A stretch of DNA of 12,658 bases from Leptospiraceae bacterium (GCA_027485405.1 JAIXRB010000014.1:1-12658); one strand, 5' to 3'. Positions 1 to 7,975 are shown, numbered from the stretch's first letter. Numbers and translations are program-made. Notes: generated by a model not told the origin, from the sequence alone.

Positions 1-1157
1 ATGTTCACATTTTAGAAAGATCAAAAAGCCCGTTAGCAAAAGTCAAAATTTCAGGTGGCGGACGTTGCAATGTTACCCACCACCAATTTGATCCCGAAAT
101 TCTTTCCACCAAATACCCAAGAGGCGAAAAAGAATTGAGATGGGCATTTGAAACCTTTCAACCCAAAGACACAGTGCATTGGTTCAAGGAAAGAGGAGTT
201 TCCCTCAAAACAGAAGAAGACGGGAGAATGTTTCCGACAACGGACAGCTCAGAAACAATAATTCAGTGTTTTTTGAATGAAATTGAAAAACACAAGATCA
301 AACTTAGACTAGACACTCCTATTCATTACATTTTCTGCGATGAATCGCCTAATAAAAATAAATTTCGATTAGGTCTTGGGAATGGAATTGAAGAGGATTT
401 TGACTTTGTTCTCATAGCAACAGGTTCCAATTCTAAAGTATGGAGCTGGATGGAAAGCATGGGTCATCGAATTGTCGCCCCTGTTCCTTCTTTATTTACA
501 CTAGGTCTCGTAAAATCAGAGTTATTCTCATTGTCAGGATTGAGCGTTGCTGAAGCCTCTATTCGAATTTTACCAAAAGGGAAACCACAAATTGGACCAT
601 TGTTGATTACGCATTGGGGTTTCAGTGGTCCCGCCGCTCTAAGGTTATCCGCTTGGGAAGCAAAGTATTTTAGTGAAAATGCGTATTCTGCAAGTTTAGA
701 AGTGAATTGGCTATATCCCTTGAAGGACTTAGCAGTCGAAGCTTTGCTTCTGGGATTAAAAAAAGAATCTGGAACTGCAAAGTCTGTAAATCGAAAACCG
801 CTTCAACTACCCACTAGACTTTGGGCATACTTTTTAAAACAAGCTGGCATTTCTGAAGATCGATCTTGGAACACAATTTCTAACGCTGAGATCAGACAAT
901 TGGTGCAAATCCTCTGCCATGGAGTATACCAAATGAACTCAAAAGGAGTTTTCAAAGAAGAATTCGTGACAGCTGGGGGAATCAATAGAAAGGACATCGA
1001 TTTTAAAACAATGCAAAGCAAGATAAAGAGCGGGCTCTATTTTGCGGGCGAAGTCATAGATGTGGATGGAATCACGGGAGGGTTTAACTTTCAGAATGCT
1101 TGGACAACGGCAACAATAGCAAGTACTGCGATTGCTAGATCTTTAGATAGAGTCTGA
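1..1157 (+). CDS. HI0933/YhiN-family FAD-dependent oxidoreductase (5' end missing)
   Basis: This is the 3' part of a flavoprotein gene that begins left of the window. The reading frame (codons starting at base 3) is open from the edge and ends in TGA at 1155-1157, giving about 384 visible residues. Two family signatures are clear. The first is KVKISGGGRCNVTH, with the ISGGGRCN core at 48-71, preceded by the ILER strand that normally follows the Rossmann glycine loop. The second is the C-terminal GITGGFNFQNAWTTA, which closes the FAD site. The YhiN/HI0933 family is about 400 residues long, so only some 20-40 N-terminal residues, including the dinucleotide-binding glycine loop, should be missing. 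A TTG at 135 is not the start, because the conserved ISGGGRCN motif lies upstream of it. Members are annotated as NAD(P)/FAD-dependent oxidoreductases; the physiological substrate is not established. The gene overlaps the convergent lipoprotein gene by 15 bases. Confidence 0.93.
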   Translation, partial: VHILERSKSPLAKVKISGGGRCNVTHHQFDPEILSTKYPRGEKELRWAFETFQPKDTVHWFKERGVSLKTEEDGRMFPTTDSSETIIQCFLNEIEKHKIKLRLDTPIHYIFCDESPNKNKFRLGLGNGIEEDFDFVLIATGSNSKVWSWMESMGHRIVAPVPSLFTLGLVKSELFSLSGLSVAEASIRILPKGKPQIGPLLITHWGFSGPAALRLSAWEAKYFSENAYSASLEVNWLYPLKDLAVEALLLGLKKESGTAKSVNRKPLQLPTRLWAYFLKQAGISEDRSWNTISNAEIRQLVQILCHGVYQMNSKGVFKEEFVTAGGINRKDIDFKTMQSKIKSGLYFAGEVIDVDGITGGFNFQNAWTTATIASTAIARSLDRV

Positions 1158-1961
1158 ATATCTCTCTAAGTTTTGTAAAAACTCTTTGTCATAGACTAAA
1201 ATCAGTCTTTCTAAAGACCTAAAAAACAAAATATCTGTTTTATCAATGGATCTTCGAATCCAAAAACCAACTGCCTGTTTTGTTACCTTCTCTGAAAAAT
1301 TTACTTTGGATAAATGACCCGGAAAAGTCGAACTTTCCGTTTCTTCTTCTGCATCAGTATAGTCGGGATGTAAAAAAAGTGAATATTTATCTAAGAAAAA
1401 GGGATCCAGCCGTTTTTCGGCAACGAGATCGCGAAACCTTTCTTTCTCTTTTTGAAAAAATTTTTCATTGGAATGCAATTTCACATAACATAAATAAAAA
1501 CTACGCGCCAAAAATCGAAAGTATATATCATATGTTTTGCTAGTCGTCTTTCTAAAAAACTCACTTCTTTCCGGCCAATCTAACAAATGCCCCAAACGCT
1601 CAACAAAGACAGGATTGTATTGGCCAAACTGTGATAAATGGTCTCGGACTAAAACCTCTTCTCCATGCGGGCTTTTCAAAAATGCTTTGGCTTTTAGGAA
1701 TCTTTCCAATTCGCGACGATGTGAAAAATTGAGTAAATGGCAGTAAACGGTAAAGTAATCCTTGTCTTGAAGATTGGCATCTAACTCTTCTGTTTCCTGA
1801 CAAAGATTTGGCGATCTTGGATAGTTTTCCCAAGCCTTTCTTGCGGCCAGTTCCAAGTTTTCGAGCTCCAGATCTGAGTCGGAAACAAAAGGAATTTCAA
1901 AAGAAGAACAGGAAACGAGCAGTAAAAAGCAGATAAAATAAACGAAAGTTCGGCTAAGCAT
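1143..1961 (-). CDS. Lipoprotein of unknown family
   Basis: Predicted 272-residue exported lipoprotein. The N-terminus has a short basic start, a hydrophobic stretch (residues about 5-16) and the lipobox L-V-S-C at 15-18, so the mature protein would be lipidated on Cys18 and anchored in a membrane. The mature part is rich in charged and aromatic residues and looks mostly alpha-helical; I recognise no domain. A low-complexity acidic stretch (DAEEETESS) lies in the second half. It is the last gene of a probable minus-strand unit: its ATG is 21 bases beyond the stop of the propeller gene, which in turn follows the M50 protease closely. No clear Shine-Dalgarno sequence precedes the ATG, so translation may be coupled or initiate without one. 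Its 3' end overlaps the flavoprotein gene tail to tail by 15 bases. Function unknown. Confidence 0.85.
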   Translation of the reverse strand: MLSRTFVYFICFLLLVSCSSFEIPFVSDSDLELENLELAARKAWENYPRSPNLCQETEELDANLQDKDYFTVYCHLLNFSHRRELERFLKAKAFLKSPHGEEVLVRDHLSQFGQYNPVFVERLGHLLDWPERSEFFRKTTSKTYDIYFRFLARSFYLCYVKLHSNEKFFQKEKERFRDLVAEKRLDPFFLDKYSLFLHPDYTDAEEETESSTFPGHLSKVNFSEKVTKQAVGFWIRRSIDKTDILFFRSLERLILVYDKEFLQNLERYSDSI

Positions 1962-1982
1962 AGAAATTTTTAAGATTCACTT

Positions 1983-3419
1983 TTACTTTATCTTGTAGTT
2001 TATCTCTGCTGGTAAATTCTCCCAAGGAGAACTTGGATCTTTTCGAAAGTATACTGGAGAAACTGAAGGAACTGAGCTCAAGGACTGATATAGAATCAAA
2101 TCACCATCTTTCTTTTCAAAGTATCTTTTGTCTGAATTCGCAGGCAATGCAATATCTACGATTGGCAACCAACCAAACCCTGGTAAGAAAAAGGATAAAG
2201 AGTCTAAAATGGCTTTTGCTCTACCCTTCTCAAAACGAATCATCCGAAAAGGTTGAACTGCAAATCCCTTTTCCAAAAGTCTTTCTCGGAACTCATTGGC
2301 AATCGGTGTTTGTTTCCTGATTTCTTCCAGAGACTCTAAGTAGTCTCTTGGAAAGAATTTGGGATTCTCTTTCGTAGCATCGCGAAAAGGAGCAATGTCG
2401 GCAGAAAAAGAAGTTCCCTTGTCCAAGTAATCATCGCCTACATAGTATTTTAAATACTGATTTCGTGATGTGAATCGGTATCTAAGTATCTGTTCGCCGA
2501 TGGAGTCCTCAATGGACATTTTTTTAATATGTGCTCTATTTTTTTGTAAAAAACCTGGATTAAAAGTTGGATCAAAGAATTTTACAGATCGAATTCTCTG
2601 CTGTTCATTGGAAGGAGGATGTAAAACTGCAATCTGTGCCTTCGACAAACTAACAGTATCGATTTGGAATTTGAGAGTCACTTCTAAAGTATATTCCTCT
2701 TCACCAGAAGCGATAAACCTCTCTGTTTCAACGAATGGAATATTTTTAATCTCTTTAGCATCTCGATCAACCACCCATAACTTTTGACCACTTAACAAAA
2801 GACCTCGTAGTGATTTAGTATTGGATTTGATAGAACCTGTGATTTTTCCAGTTTTTGCATCGTAGCGATAGATCGTATTGTCGGAGGAGTCTGAAATCCA
2901 AATGGATTCTCTTCCAAAGCACAAATCTCTTGGGCGGCTTCTGTCTGTTAAAAATCCGCCCACCAGCAAAGCGTTTGAACGATCATACATCATTACTTTG
3001 CCTGTGTCTAAATCTAAAATGTAATAAAAATTGCCGACACTTGCAATCCCTGCCATGTTTTCAATAGGTATGGGCAAACGTTCGGTGATTCCGCCCGAAT
3101 TTGGATCTATCTTGTAGACCATTTTCTGTCCAACAACTAACAATTTACTTTCCCTGTCATCGTAAGAGATTCCTCTTAGATTGGGAATTCCCAAATTGAA
3201 AACCTCTTGCTGACCTATTTCATTGATTTTAATAAGGGCTCGTCTGTTTGAATCCACAAACCAAAACGAAACACCATCGTATGCCAAACCGTAAGCTTTA
3301 TCTGTAAGTTTATACTCTTTAGCTTCTTGGGAAAAGATCTGTGTAACGAAAACTACACTAAAGATTACAATCTGAAAGAAGCGACCCACGGCATCGAGTT
3401 TTCGATTCAAGATTTTCAT
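1983..3419 (-). CDS. Secreted beta-propeller protein with a degenerate transglutaminase-like C-terminus
   Basis: Predicted 478-residue exported protein. I start it at the ATG at 3417-3419, which gives a normal signal sequence (basic RK, hydrophobic FFQIVIFSVVFV, then QIFSQ at about 27-31). A TTG at 3464 would add 15 residues and overlap the protease gene, so it is less likely. Residues about 40-228 contain roughly five repeats of about 40 residues with recurring patterns such as GLAYDG.SFWFVDS, GISYDD, LCFGRESIWISDSSDNTIYRYD and KLWVVDRD, typical of NHL/SMP-30/Vgb-like beta-propellers. Residues about 240-330 look like a beta-sandwich. The last 100 residues contain LLEKGFAVQPFR and FFLPGFGWLPIVD followed by KRYFEKKDGDLILY. 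This arrangement resembles the end of transglutaminase-like domains, but there is no cysteine at the active-site position; the only cysteine visible after the signal peptide is Cys167, in the propeller. Probably a binding or scaffold protein in the periplasm. The propeller call is fairly safe; the transglutaminase resemblance is by eye. Confidence 0.8.
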   Translation of the reverse strand: MKILNRKLDAVGRFFQIVIFSVVFVTQIFSQEAKEYKLTDKAYGLAYDGVSFWFVDSNRRALIKINEIGQQEVFNLGIPNLRGISYDDRESKLLVVGQKMVYKIDPNSGGITERLPIPIENMAGIASVGNFYYILDLDTGKVMMYDRSNALLVGGFLTDRSRPRDLCFGRESIWISDSSDNTIYRYDAKTGKITGSIKSNTKSLRGLLLSGQKLWVVDRDAKEIKNIPFVETERFIASGEEEYTLEVTLKFQIDTVSLSKAQIAVLHPPSNEQQRIRSVKFFDPTFNPGFLQKNRAHIKKMSIEDSIGEQILRYRFTSRNQYLKYYVGDDYLDKGTSFSADIAPFRDATKENPKFFPRDYLESLEEIRKQTPIANEFRERLLEKGFAVQPFRMIRFEKGRAKAILDSLSFFLPGFGWLPIVDIALPANSDKRYFEKKDGDLILYQSLSSVPSVSPVYFRKDPSSPWENLPAEINYKIK

Positions 3420-3426
3420 TTTTGAT

Positions 3427-4377
3427 TCAGAACAAACCAACAACCAATTGAACCAAGTAACCAAATAATGAGTCTTTATTTAAATCTGGACCCATGATTA
3501 ATGGCTGTGGAACAAAGATAAAGAGCAAGGATATAAGCATACCAATTCCAAGAATCTTACGACCCTTACCAACCTTTGGATAGCCATCTTGAATGAACGG
3601 ATGCTCAACTTTTAGCAAGAAATAAATAATGAAACCCCAAATAAGCCAAGTTATATTCCAAAGCCCTAAAAGACAGAAACCGATAAAAATCCAATGAATC
3701 CAGTTTCTATACTTTTCACCAAAAACTGAATAAATTATGTGGCCGCCATCCAATTGACCAAAAGGAAGCAGGTTGATTGCTGTGATCAACAATCCGACCC
3801 AACCGGCTCGAGCCAAGGGATGAATCTGAACATCGTATACATTTGTATCATAGGCTCCGAATACCAGTTGAGCACTTAACTTGGTAAACAAGCTATCTCC
3901 GAAGAATAGAAAATGAGAAGAATCGAGTCCTTGCGGAATCATTACCAACTCAGAAAAACTGAGTCCAATTGTCCAGGCTAGAACGGATAGAATCAAACTT
4001 GCTAAGGGACCGCCAACTCCAATATCGAATAACTTAGATTTATCTGGAATTCGCTCTTTGATTTGGATTACGGCTCCCATTGTCCCGACCGGCCCAAAGG
4101 GAAAAGGTATGAAATGAGGAAAGGATACTTGGATTCCATAATAACGCGCAGGGATATAGTGTCCCATTTCATGAAAAAAGAGAATCAACAGTAATGTGAC
4201 AGAATACGGATATTCGGCAAGAAAAGTGTCTCGAAAAACCTCAAATTGGAAAGGAAACCATCCGACAAAGATCAACTCTTTGAAAGTAAGCGTTAAAAAC
4301 GTAGCAATGAATAAGACCAAAGGCAGAATATAGGAGCGGTAAAGTAGGATTGATTTCATTGTATTTTTACTATACAT
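3427..4377 (-). CDS. Site-2 protease (M50) family intramembrane metalloprotease
   Basis: Predicted 316-residue polytopic membrane protease. The zinc-binding HExxH is visible as HEMGH at residues 69-73, inside a hydrophobic helix. The second M50 motif is NLLPFGQLDGGH at 202-213, whose Asp210 would supply the third zinc ligand. The stretch HFIPFPFGPVGTMGAVIQIKER (about 88-109) matches the conserved region found in EGY-like and cyanobacterial members. About six or seven hydrophobic segments are visible. No PDZ domain is inserted between the two motifs, unlike RseP, so substrate selection must work differently. The family cleaves transmembrane segments of its substrates, often anti-sigma factors or membrane-bound regulators. 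No such substrate is encoded in the window. The gene heads a minus-strand unit with the propeller and lipoprotein genes (7- and 21-base gaps). ATGs at 4377 and 4359 are both possible starts; neither has a good Shine-Dalgarno. Confidence 0.92.
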   Translation of the reverse strand: MYSKNTMKSILLYRSYILPLVLFIATFLTLTFKELIFVGWFPFQFEVFRDTFLAEYPYSVTLLLILFFHEMGHYIPARYYGIQVSFPHFIPFPFGPVGTMGAVIQIKERIPDKSKLFDIGVGGPLASLILSVLAWTIGLSFSELVMIPQGLDSSHFLFFGDSLFTKLSAQLVFGAYDTNVYDVQIHPLARAGWVGLLITAINLLPFGQLDGGHIIYSVFGEKYRNWIHWIFIGFCLLGLWNITWLIWGFIIYFLLKVEHPFIQDGYPKVGKGRKILGIGMLISLLFIFVPQPLIMGPDLNKDSLFGYLVQLVVGLF

Positions 4378-4386
4378 TCATTTTGA

Positions 4387-4401
4387 TCCAGGAAACCTGG
4401 A
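4387..4401. repeat. Perfect inverted repeat in a divergent promoter region
   Basis: TCCAGG and CCTGGA form 6-base perfect arms around a central AAA. The repeat lies in the 51-base gap between the divergently transcribed M50 protease and chemotaxis receptor genes, 10 bases from the protease ATG. Its size and symmetry suit binding by a dimeric regulator. That role is inferred from position only. Confidence 0.55.
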
Positions 4402-4404
4402 AGC

Positions 4405-4422
4405 AATTCTATTTTTAGAATT
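4405..4422. repeat. Second perfect inverted repeat, adjacent to the first
   Basis: AATTCTA and TAGAATT form 7-base perfect arms around a TTTT loop, three bases beyond the first inverted repeat and seven bases before the chemotaxis receptor ATG. Each arm also contains TAGAAT when read on its own strand, five of six matches to a sigma-70 -10 box, so the symmetry may partly reflect back-to-back promoters. It could alternatively be an operator or a small hairpin. Confidence 0.5.
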
Positions 4423-4428
4423 TTTCAT

Positions 4429-6201
4429 ATGACTAAGCTCTGGAACAAAATTAGTATTCGTTTTAAAATCTATGGAACTACTGCAGTTTATCAGATATTA
4501 TTCCTTTTTATTTCCATATTGGGTATCATAGGACTTCTAAAAGTCCAATCCGAACTCCAAAAACTACGCACCGTTTACGAAACGGCTCTTGAGTCATCGA
4601 TCAAAATCAGCCACAATCTGCTCAAAATCAGAAACTTGACAATTTTAGCGGTTAGCACTAATCAGGCGAACTCAATTGATTCCAATTATGAACAAATTCT
4701 TTTAGTCCAAAAAGACACTTTTGCATTAATAGAGAAAATTGAAAGTTATCTAGGCAAGCAAACAGTTTTGGATTTAGGCGAAGGTGATTTAGTCCAAGAA
4801 GCTAAAAAGCTCGGAAAAGAATTTAAATCCATGTTCCGAAAAGAGGCTCAATTGATCCAGGCTTTGAGGGATATTAAAAAAGAAGCCCTCATAAAAAAAG
4901 ACCCGGATTTACTGAGCCAAGCCTTTTCTGTGCAAACCTCCATCACCCCATCGAATCTATTGATGGTTGAAAAGCTCGAGTCTTTTGATCAAATCGTTAA
5001 CAAAATTGCTGATAAACGAAAGGAAGAGATTGAAGGCATTACCTCTGGCGTACGATTGATTTTGATAGCAGGGTATTTTATTTCTTCTTTTATAGGAATT
5101 CTTTTAACAGTTGCTTTAGTTGGTGGTGTGATTGGACCCATTCGTAAAGCCGAAAAGATGGCTAACAACTTTGCAGAGGGCAATCTCTCGGTAAAGGAAA
5201 CTCATCCGGCTAAGGATGAAATTGGGCACTTAATCTCAGCATTGAATGGGGCTTCGGATAACTTACAAATGCTTGTTAAGAGAATAGGAGATAGCGCAGA
5301 CAATGTGGCATCCTCAGCGGAAGAAATGTCGGCAACTTCCCAGAGCTTAGCAGATGGTGCATCCAACCAAGCGGCTTCTCTTGAAGAGACGGCATCCGCG
5401 ATTACTGAAATGATAGAATCTATCAACCAGGTTGCTCAGAATTCGAAAGACCAAGCTTCAGAATCTCAGCATTCCATTGAAGAAATGGCAAAATTAGCCG
5501 AATCCATTCAGAAAGTAACAAAGAATTCCAATGTAATCAAGAGTAGTTCAGACTCAATGTTATTGGAAGCTGAAAAAGGTCAGAAGCAGATAACAGAGAC
5601 AGTTTCTAAGATGGAAGCTATCACAGAGTCTAGTAATCAGATCAAAGAAATCACAGTTGTCATCAATGAAATTGCCGATCAAACTAACCTACTCGCATTA
5701 AACGCGGCTATCGAAGCGGCAAGAGCAGGTGATTCAGGTAGGGGATTTGCTGTAGTTGCGGAGGAAATCTCTAAGCTCGCGGCAAGATCGCAAGAGGCCA
5801 CAAAGCAAATTGAAAAACTGATCTCTGACTCTATTGATAGAATTATGGATGGCAAAGACACCATTTCCGCCTTGGTTGCTGTCTTTTCACGGATCCTAAA
5901 CCAATCAAGGGAAGCTACTAAGTTCTCGGAAGAAATTTTAAAGTCTGCCACTGAACAAAACTTGCAAAGTGAGAAAGTGATGCTTTCCGTCACGAACATG
6001 AACAACCTAGCAAATTTCATCGCAGAAGCTACTAAAGAGCAAGAATCTTCGTCTAGAGAGATTGCCAGTTCCGTGGAACAAGTCAATGGTATTGCACAAA
6101 GCAATGCGGCTTCATCGGAAGAGATGGCCTCTTCAACTATCAACTTAGCAAGGCTAAGTGAGCAACTGAACGAATTGATTTCTAATTTTAATCTAAGCTG
6201 A
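4429..6201 (+). CDS. Methyl-accepting chemotaxis protein
   Basis: Complete 590-residue transmembrane chemoreceptor. Residues about 19-37 form the first membrane helix. Residues 38-205 form an extracytoplasmic, strongly helical and probably four-helix-bundle sensor region. Residues about 207-234 form the second membrane helix. A HAMP domain follows (about 235-287; GPIRKAEKMANNFAEGNLS then DEIGHL). The cytoplasmic coiled coil contains the nearly invariant signalling tip EIADQTNLLALNAAIEAARAGD starting near residue 414 and GRGFAVVAEEISKLA after it. This tip contacts CheA and CheW. Candidate methylation sites lie in Glu/Gln-, Ser- and Ala-rich helices such as SSAEEMSATSQSLADG (about 295-310) and SSREIASSVEQVNG (about 541-554). 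There is no C-terminal NWETF-like pentapeptide, so it probably does not tether CheR or CheB. No che genes are adjacent, so it is an orphan receptor. The ligand cannot be deduced. Confidence 0.97.
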   Translation: MTKLWNKISIRFKIYGTTAVYQILFLFISILGIIGLLKVQSELQKLRTVYETALESSIKISHNLLKIRNLTILAVSTNQANSIDSNYEQILLVQKDTFALIEKIESYLGKQTVLDLGEGDLVQEAKKLGKEFKSMFRKEAQLIQALRDIKKEALIKKDPDLLSQAFSVQTSITPSNLLMVEKLESFDQIVNKIADKRKEEIEGITSGVRLILIAGYFISSFIGILLTVALVGGVIGPIRKAEKMANNFAEGNLSVKETHPAKDEIGHLISALNGASDNLQMLVKRIGDSADNVASSAEEMSATSQSLADGASNQAASLEETASAITEMIESINQVAQNSKDQASESQHSIEEMAKLAESIQKVTKNSNVIKSSSDSMLLEAEKGQKQITETVSKMEAITESSNQIKEITVVINEIADQTNLLALNAAIEAARAGDSGRGFAVVAEEISKLAARSQEATKQIEKLISDSIDRIMDGKDTISALVAVFSRILNQSREATKFSEEILKSATEQNLQSEKVMLSVTNMNNLANFIAEATKEQESSSREIASSVEQVNGIAQSNAASSEEMASSTINLARLSEQLNELISNFNLS

Positions 6202-6206
6202 TCTTT

Positions 6207-7037
6207 TTATAAACTATTCAAAATTTCCTGTCTCTTTTGTTTGTATTCAGGTTCTGTAATCAGATTCTTTTTCTTTAACGACTCTAGCTCTTCCAATCGA
6301 TTGCTAGGGGTTTGGTTTGGTTTTTGCAAATTGTCCTCGATTTCTTCTTCTGTTGGCATAACAGTATACAAAGGCTTCGGCAGAAAAGATTCTTCTCCAA
6401 CTACGATCCATCTTCCATATACTTTTTTCTTACCTTGGGTTTCTGTATGATACAAACTCATTTTGAAACTACCTTTTTTTGCTTTAAGTTCAGGCTTTAT
6501 GGAAGGTAGAATTGGTTCTGACGATAACAAAGCCCAGCTTTCAAAAGTGTATTGTGATAAAAAACTGATATTGGCTCTTAACTCCAGATGCACTAAATGC
6601 ATGGTTTGGTCTTCACCTGTCACAAGCAATTGAGAAGTTCGTAAAATTTTAGTATAAGGGGACAATGGATCGTCTTCTTTCCAAACTATAAGATAAGACA
6701 ACGAGGGACTCTTAATATGAATCTCATTCAACTGATCGTTTATCTGCTTGGCTTTTGCTTCTTCCAAAAGGATATCATATTCCTTTGTATGGAGGTTTCC
6801 GAAACGAAAAAGTATTTGTTGGTGGATTTGAGAATATGGAAATCTCTCTAAGGCAACTTTGCCCAGTTTAAAGTCCTTCGGGAGAAGCTCATGCACAAGG
6901 GAATCAGAAACTTGGAAAATGGCATAATCACTTGTATTTGCGGCCAAAACTAACCTATCTTTTGGAAGGCTCCCGCAAGAAAGAAGTGAATGACCTAAAA
7001 GCCAAACAATGAATAAATTTTTTCTGAAGCACACCAT
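6207..7037 (-). CDS. Lipoprotein with SHOCT-like C-terminal domain
   Basis: Predicted 276-residue lipoprotein. After a basic start (CFRK) comes a hydrophobic core and the lipobox L-L-S-C with Cys21 as the lipid anchor. The bulk of the protein (about 30-235) looks like a mixed alpha/beta region I do not recognise. The last 30 residues, ending LEELESLKKKNLITEPEYKQKRQEILNSL when read from about residue 248, match the SHOCT pattern (a Leu/Glu helix, then a Gly- or Asn-Leu-Ile-Thr-x-x-Glu turn, then a Lys-rich helix ending in Leu). SHOCT is a short C-terminal module found on many unrelated proteins and thought to aid oligomerisation. Here it would sit on the exported side. The gene ends 5 bases from the stop of the convergent chemotaxis receptor and shares a 44-base divergent gap with the alpha/beta hydrolase gene. 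The ATG at 7037 is the natural start because the signal peptide follows directly. Confidence 0.85.
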   Translation of the reverse strand: MVCFRKNLFIVWLLGHSLLSCGSLPKDRLVLAANTSDYAIFQVSDSLVHELLPKDFKLGKVALERFPYSQIHQQILFRFGNLHTKEYDILLEEAKAKQINDQLNEIHIKSPSLSYLIVWKEDDPLSPYTKILRTSQLLVTGEDQTMHLVHLELRANISFLSQYTFESWALLSSEPILPSIKPELKAKKGSFKMSLYHTETQGKKKVYGRWIVVGEESFLPKPLYTVMPTEEEIEDNLQKPNQTPSNRLEELESLKKKNLITEPEYKQKRQEILNSL

Positions 7038-7081
7038 TGTTTTTTGTGGAAATTAGAATCCTTACTTAGTAACCTTAGTTT

Positions 7082-7975
7082 ATGAATCTAGCAAAAATTA
7101 GAAAATACATTCTTATCCTTTTACTTGTTTTTATTGCCCTTTCTGGTGCCGCATCCTGGTATTTTTCCTCTTTGGTTCTTTACCCTACAATGATTTGCAA
7201 TCCGGAGCATCATGTATTTTGCAAGACTCCCGAAGAACTCAATTTGGTTTATGAAGAAGTTATCGTAGAAACTCCAGATCATTTAAATTTGCAAAGCTGG
7301 TTTATCCCTGCCACAAATTCCAAGTTAGGTATTGTAGTGGTTCATGGACATGGTGGAACTCGAAATGAAGGTCTCAGATTTGCAAAATCTCTCCACCAAG
7401 CAGGATTCAATTTGTTACTGCTAAATCTACGCAGAAATTCTGGAGGCATGGCAACCATGGGGGCTTTGGAAAGAAATGACGCCAAAGCCGGTGTAGATTT
7501 CTTCTTAAACCAAAAGAAGATGAACGCTGTCGGAATCTTTGGATTTTCTATGGGGTCAGCAACAAGCATTTTGGCAATGGCAGATGATACTCGAATCAGA
7601 GCTGGCCTCTTTAGCAGTGGCTATACTTCAGCATTAGGTGTGATGGAGGAATCTGCCCAAAGGGATTTTGGTCTACCTAAGTTCCCGCTTTTATATTTGG
7701 TTCCAAAAGTTATAAACTTCAGAGCTGGAATTAAAATTGAGGAAGCGAGACCGATCGATGCCATTGAAAAGATCGGAAATCGTCCCATTGCAATTATGCA
7801 CTGTGCGAAAGACGATTATGTGGATAGTAACCATGCTTTAAAATTGAAAGAGAAATCTGTGAATTTAAAAGACTTCTGGCTACCAGACTGTGACCGCCAC
7901 GAAAGAATTTGGAATGCCTTTCCCGAAGAAGCAGAAAAGCGAGCTTCAGGATTTTTTAAAGAGAACTTGAAATAA
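7082..7975 (+). CDS. Membrane-anchored alpha/beta hydrolase
   Basis: Complete 297-residue protein of the alpha/beta-hydrolase fold. An N-terminal hydrophobic helix (about 9-31), after KIRK, acts as signal anchor and places the enzyme outside the cytoplasmic membrane. The oxyanion-side motif is VVVHGHGGT (85-93). The nucleophile elbow is GFSMG, with Ser156 as nucleophile. The likely acid is in HCAKDDYVD (240-248) and the likely base is His273 in CDRHERIW. The full set suggests an active serine hydrolase of the BEM46/YqkD-like group. Such proteins are usually annotated as esterases, lipases or peptidases; the substrate cannot be told. Cys39 and Cys47, just after the anchor (ICNPEHHVFC), could form a disulphide in the periplasm. 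It is transcribed alone, divergently from the SHOCT lipoprotein, and faces the carbamoyltransferase operon tail to tail across 167 bases. Confidence 0.92.
   Translation: MNLAKIRKYILILLLVFIALSGAASWYFSSLVLYPTMICNPEHHVFCKTPEELNLVYEEVIVETPDHLNLQSWFIPATNSKLGIVVVHGHGGTRNEGLRFAKSLHQAGFNLLLLNLRRNSGGMATMGALERNDAKAGVDFFLNQKKMNAVGIFGFSMGSATSILAMADDTRIRAGLFSSGYTSALGVMEESAQRDFGLPKFPLLYLVPKVINFRAGIKIEEARPIDAIEKIGNRPIAIMHCAKDDYVDSNHALKLKEKSVNLKDFWLPDCDRHERIWNAFPEEAEKRASGFFKENLK

Noticed and set aside
3420..3464. TTG at 3464 as start of the propeller gene
   Set aside because: It would overlap the protease gene by 38 bases and add a Trp-rich stretch before an otherwise normal signal peptide starting at the ATG at 3419.
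5679..6143. A long open frame antisense to the chemotaxis receptor
   Set aside because: It lies opposite the highly conserved signalling domain; the Ala/Glu/Ser-rich repeat codons there keep the opposite strand open. Its translation resembles no protein and no start signal is present.
7062..7072. Palindrome TTACTTAGTAA between the SHOCT lipoprotein and the alpha/beta hydrolase
   Set aside because: Arms of only five bases in AT-rich DNA are common by chance, and no promoter elements around it are convincing.
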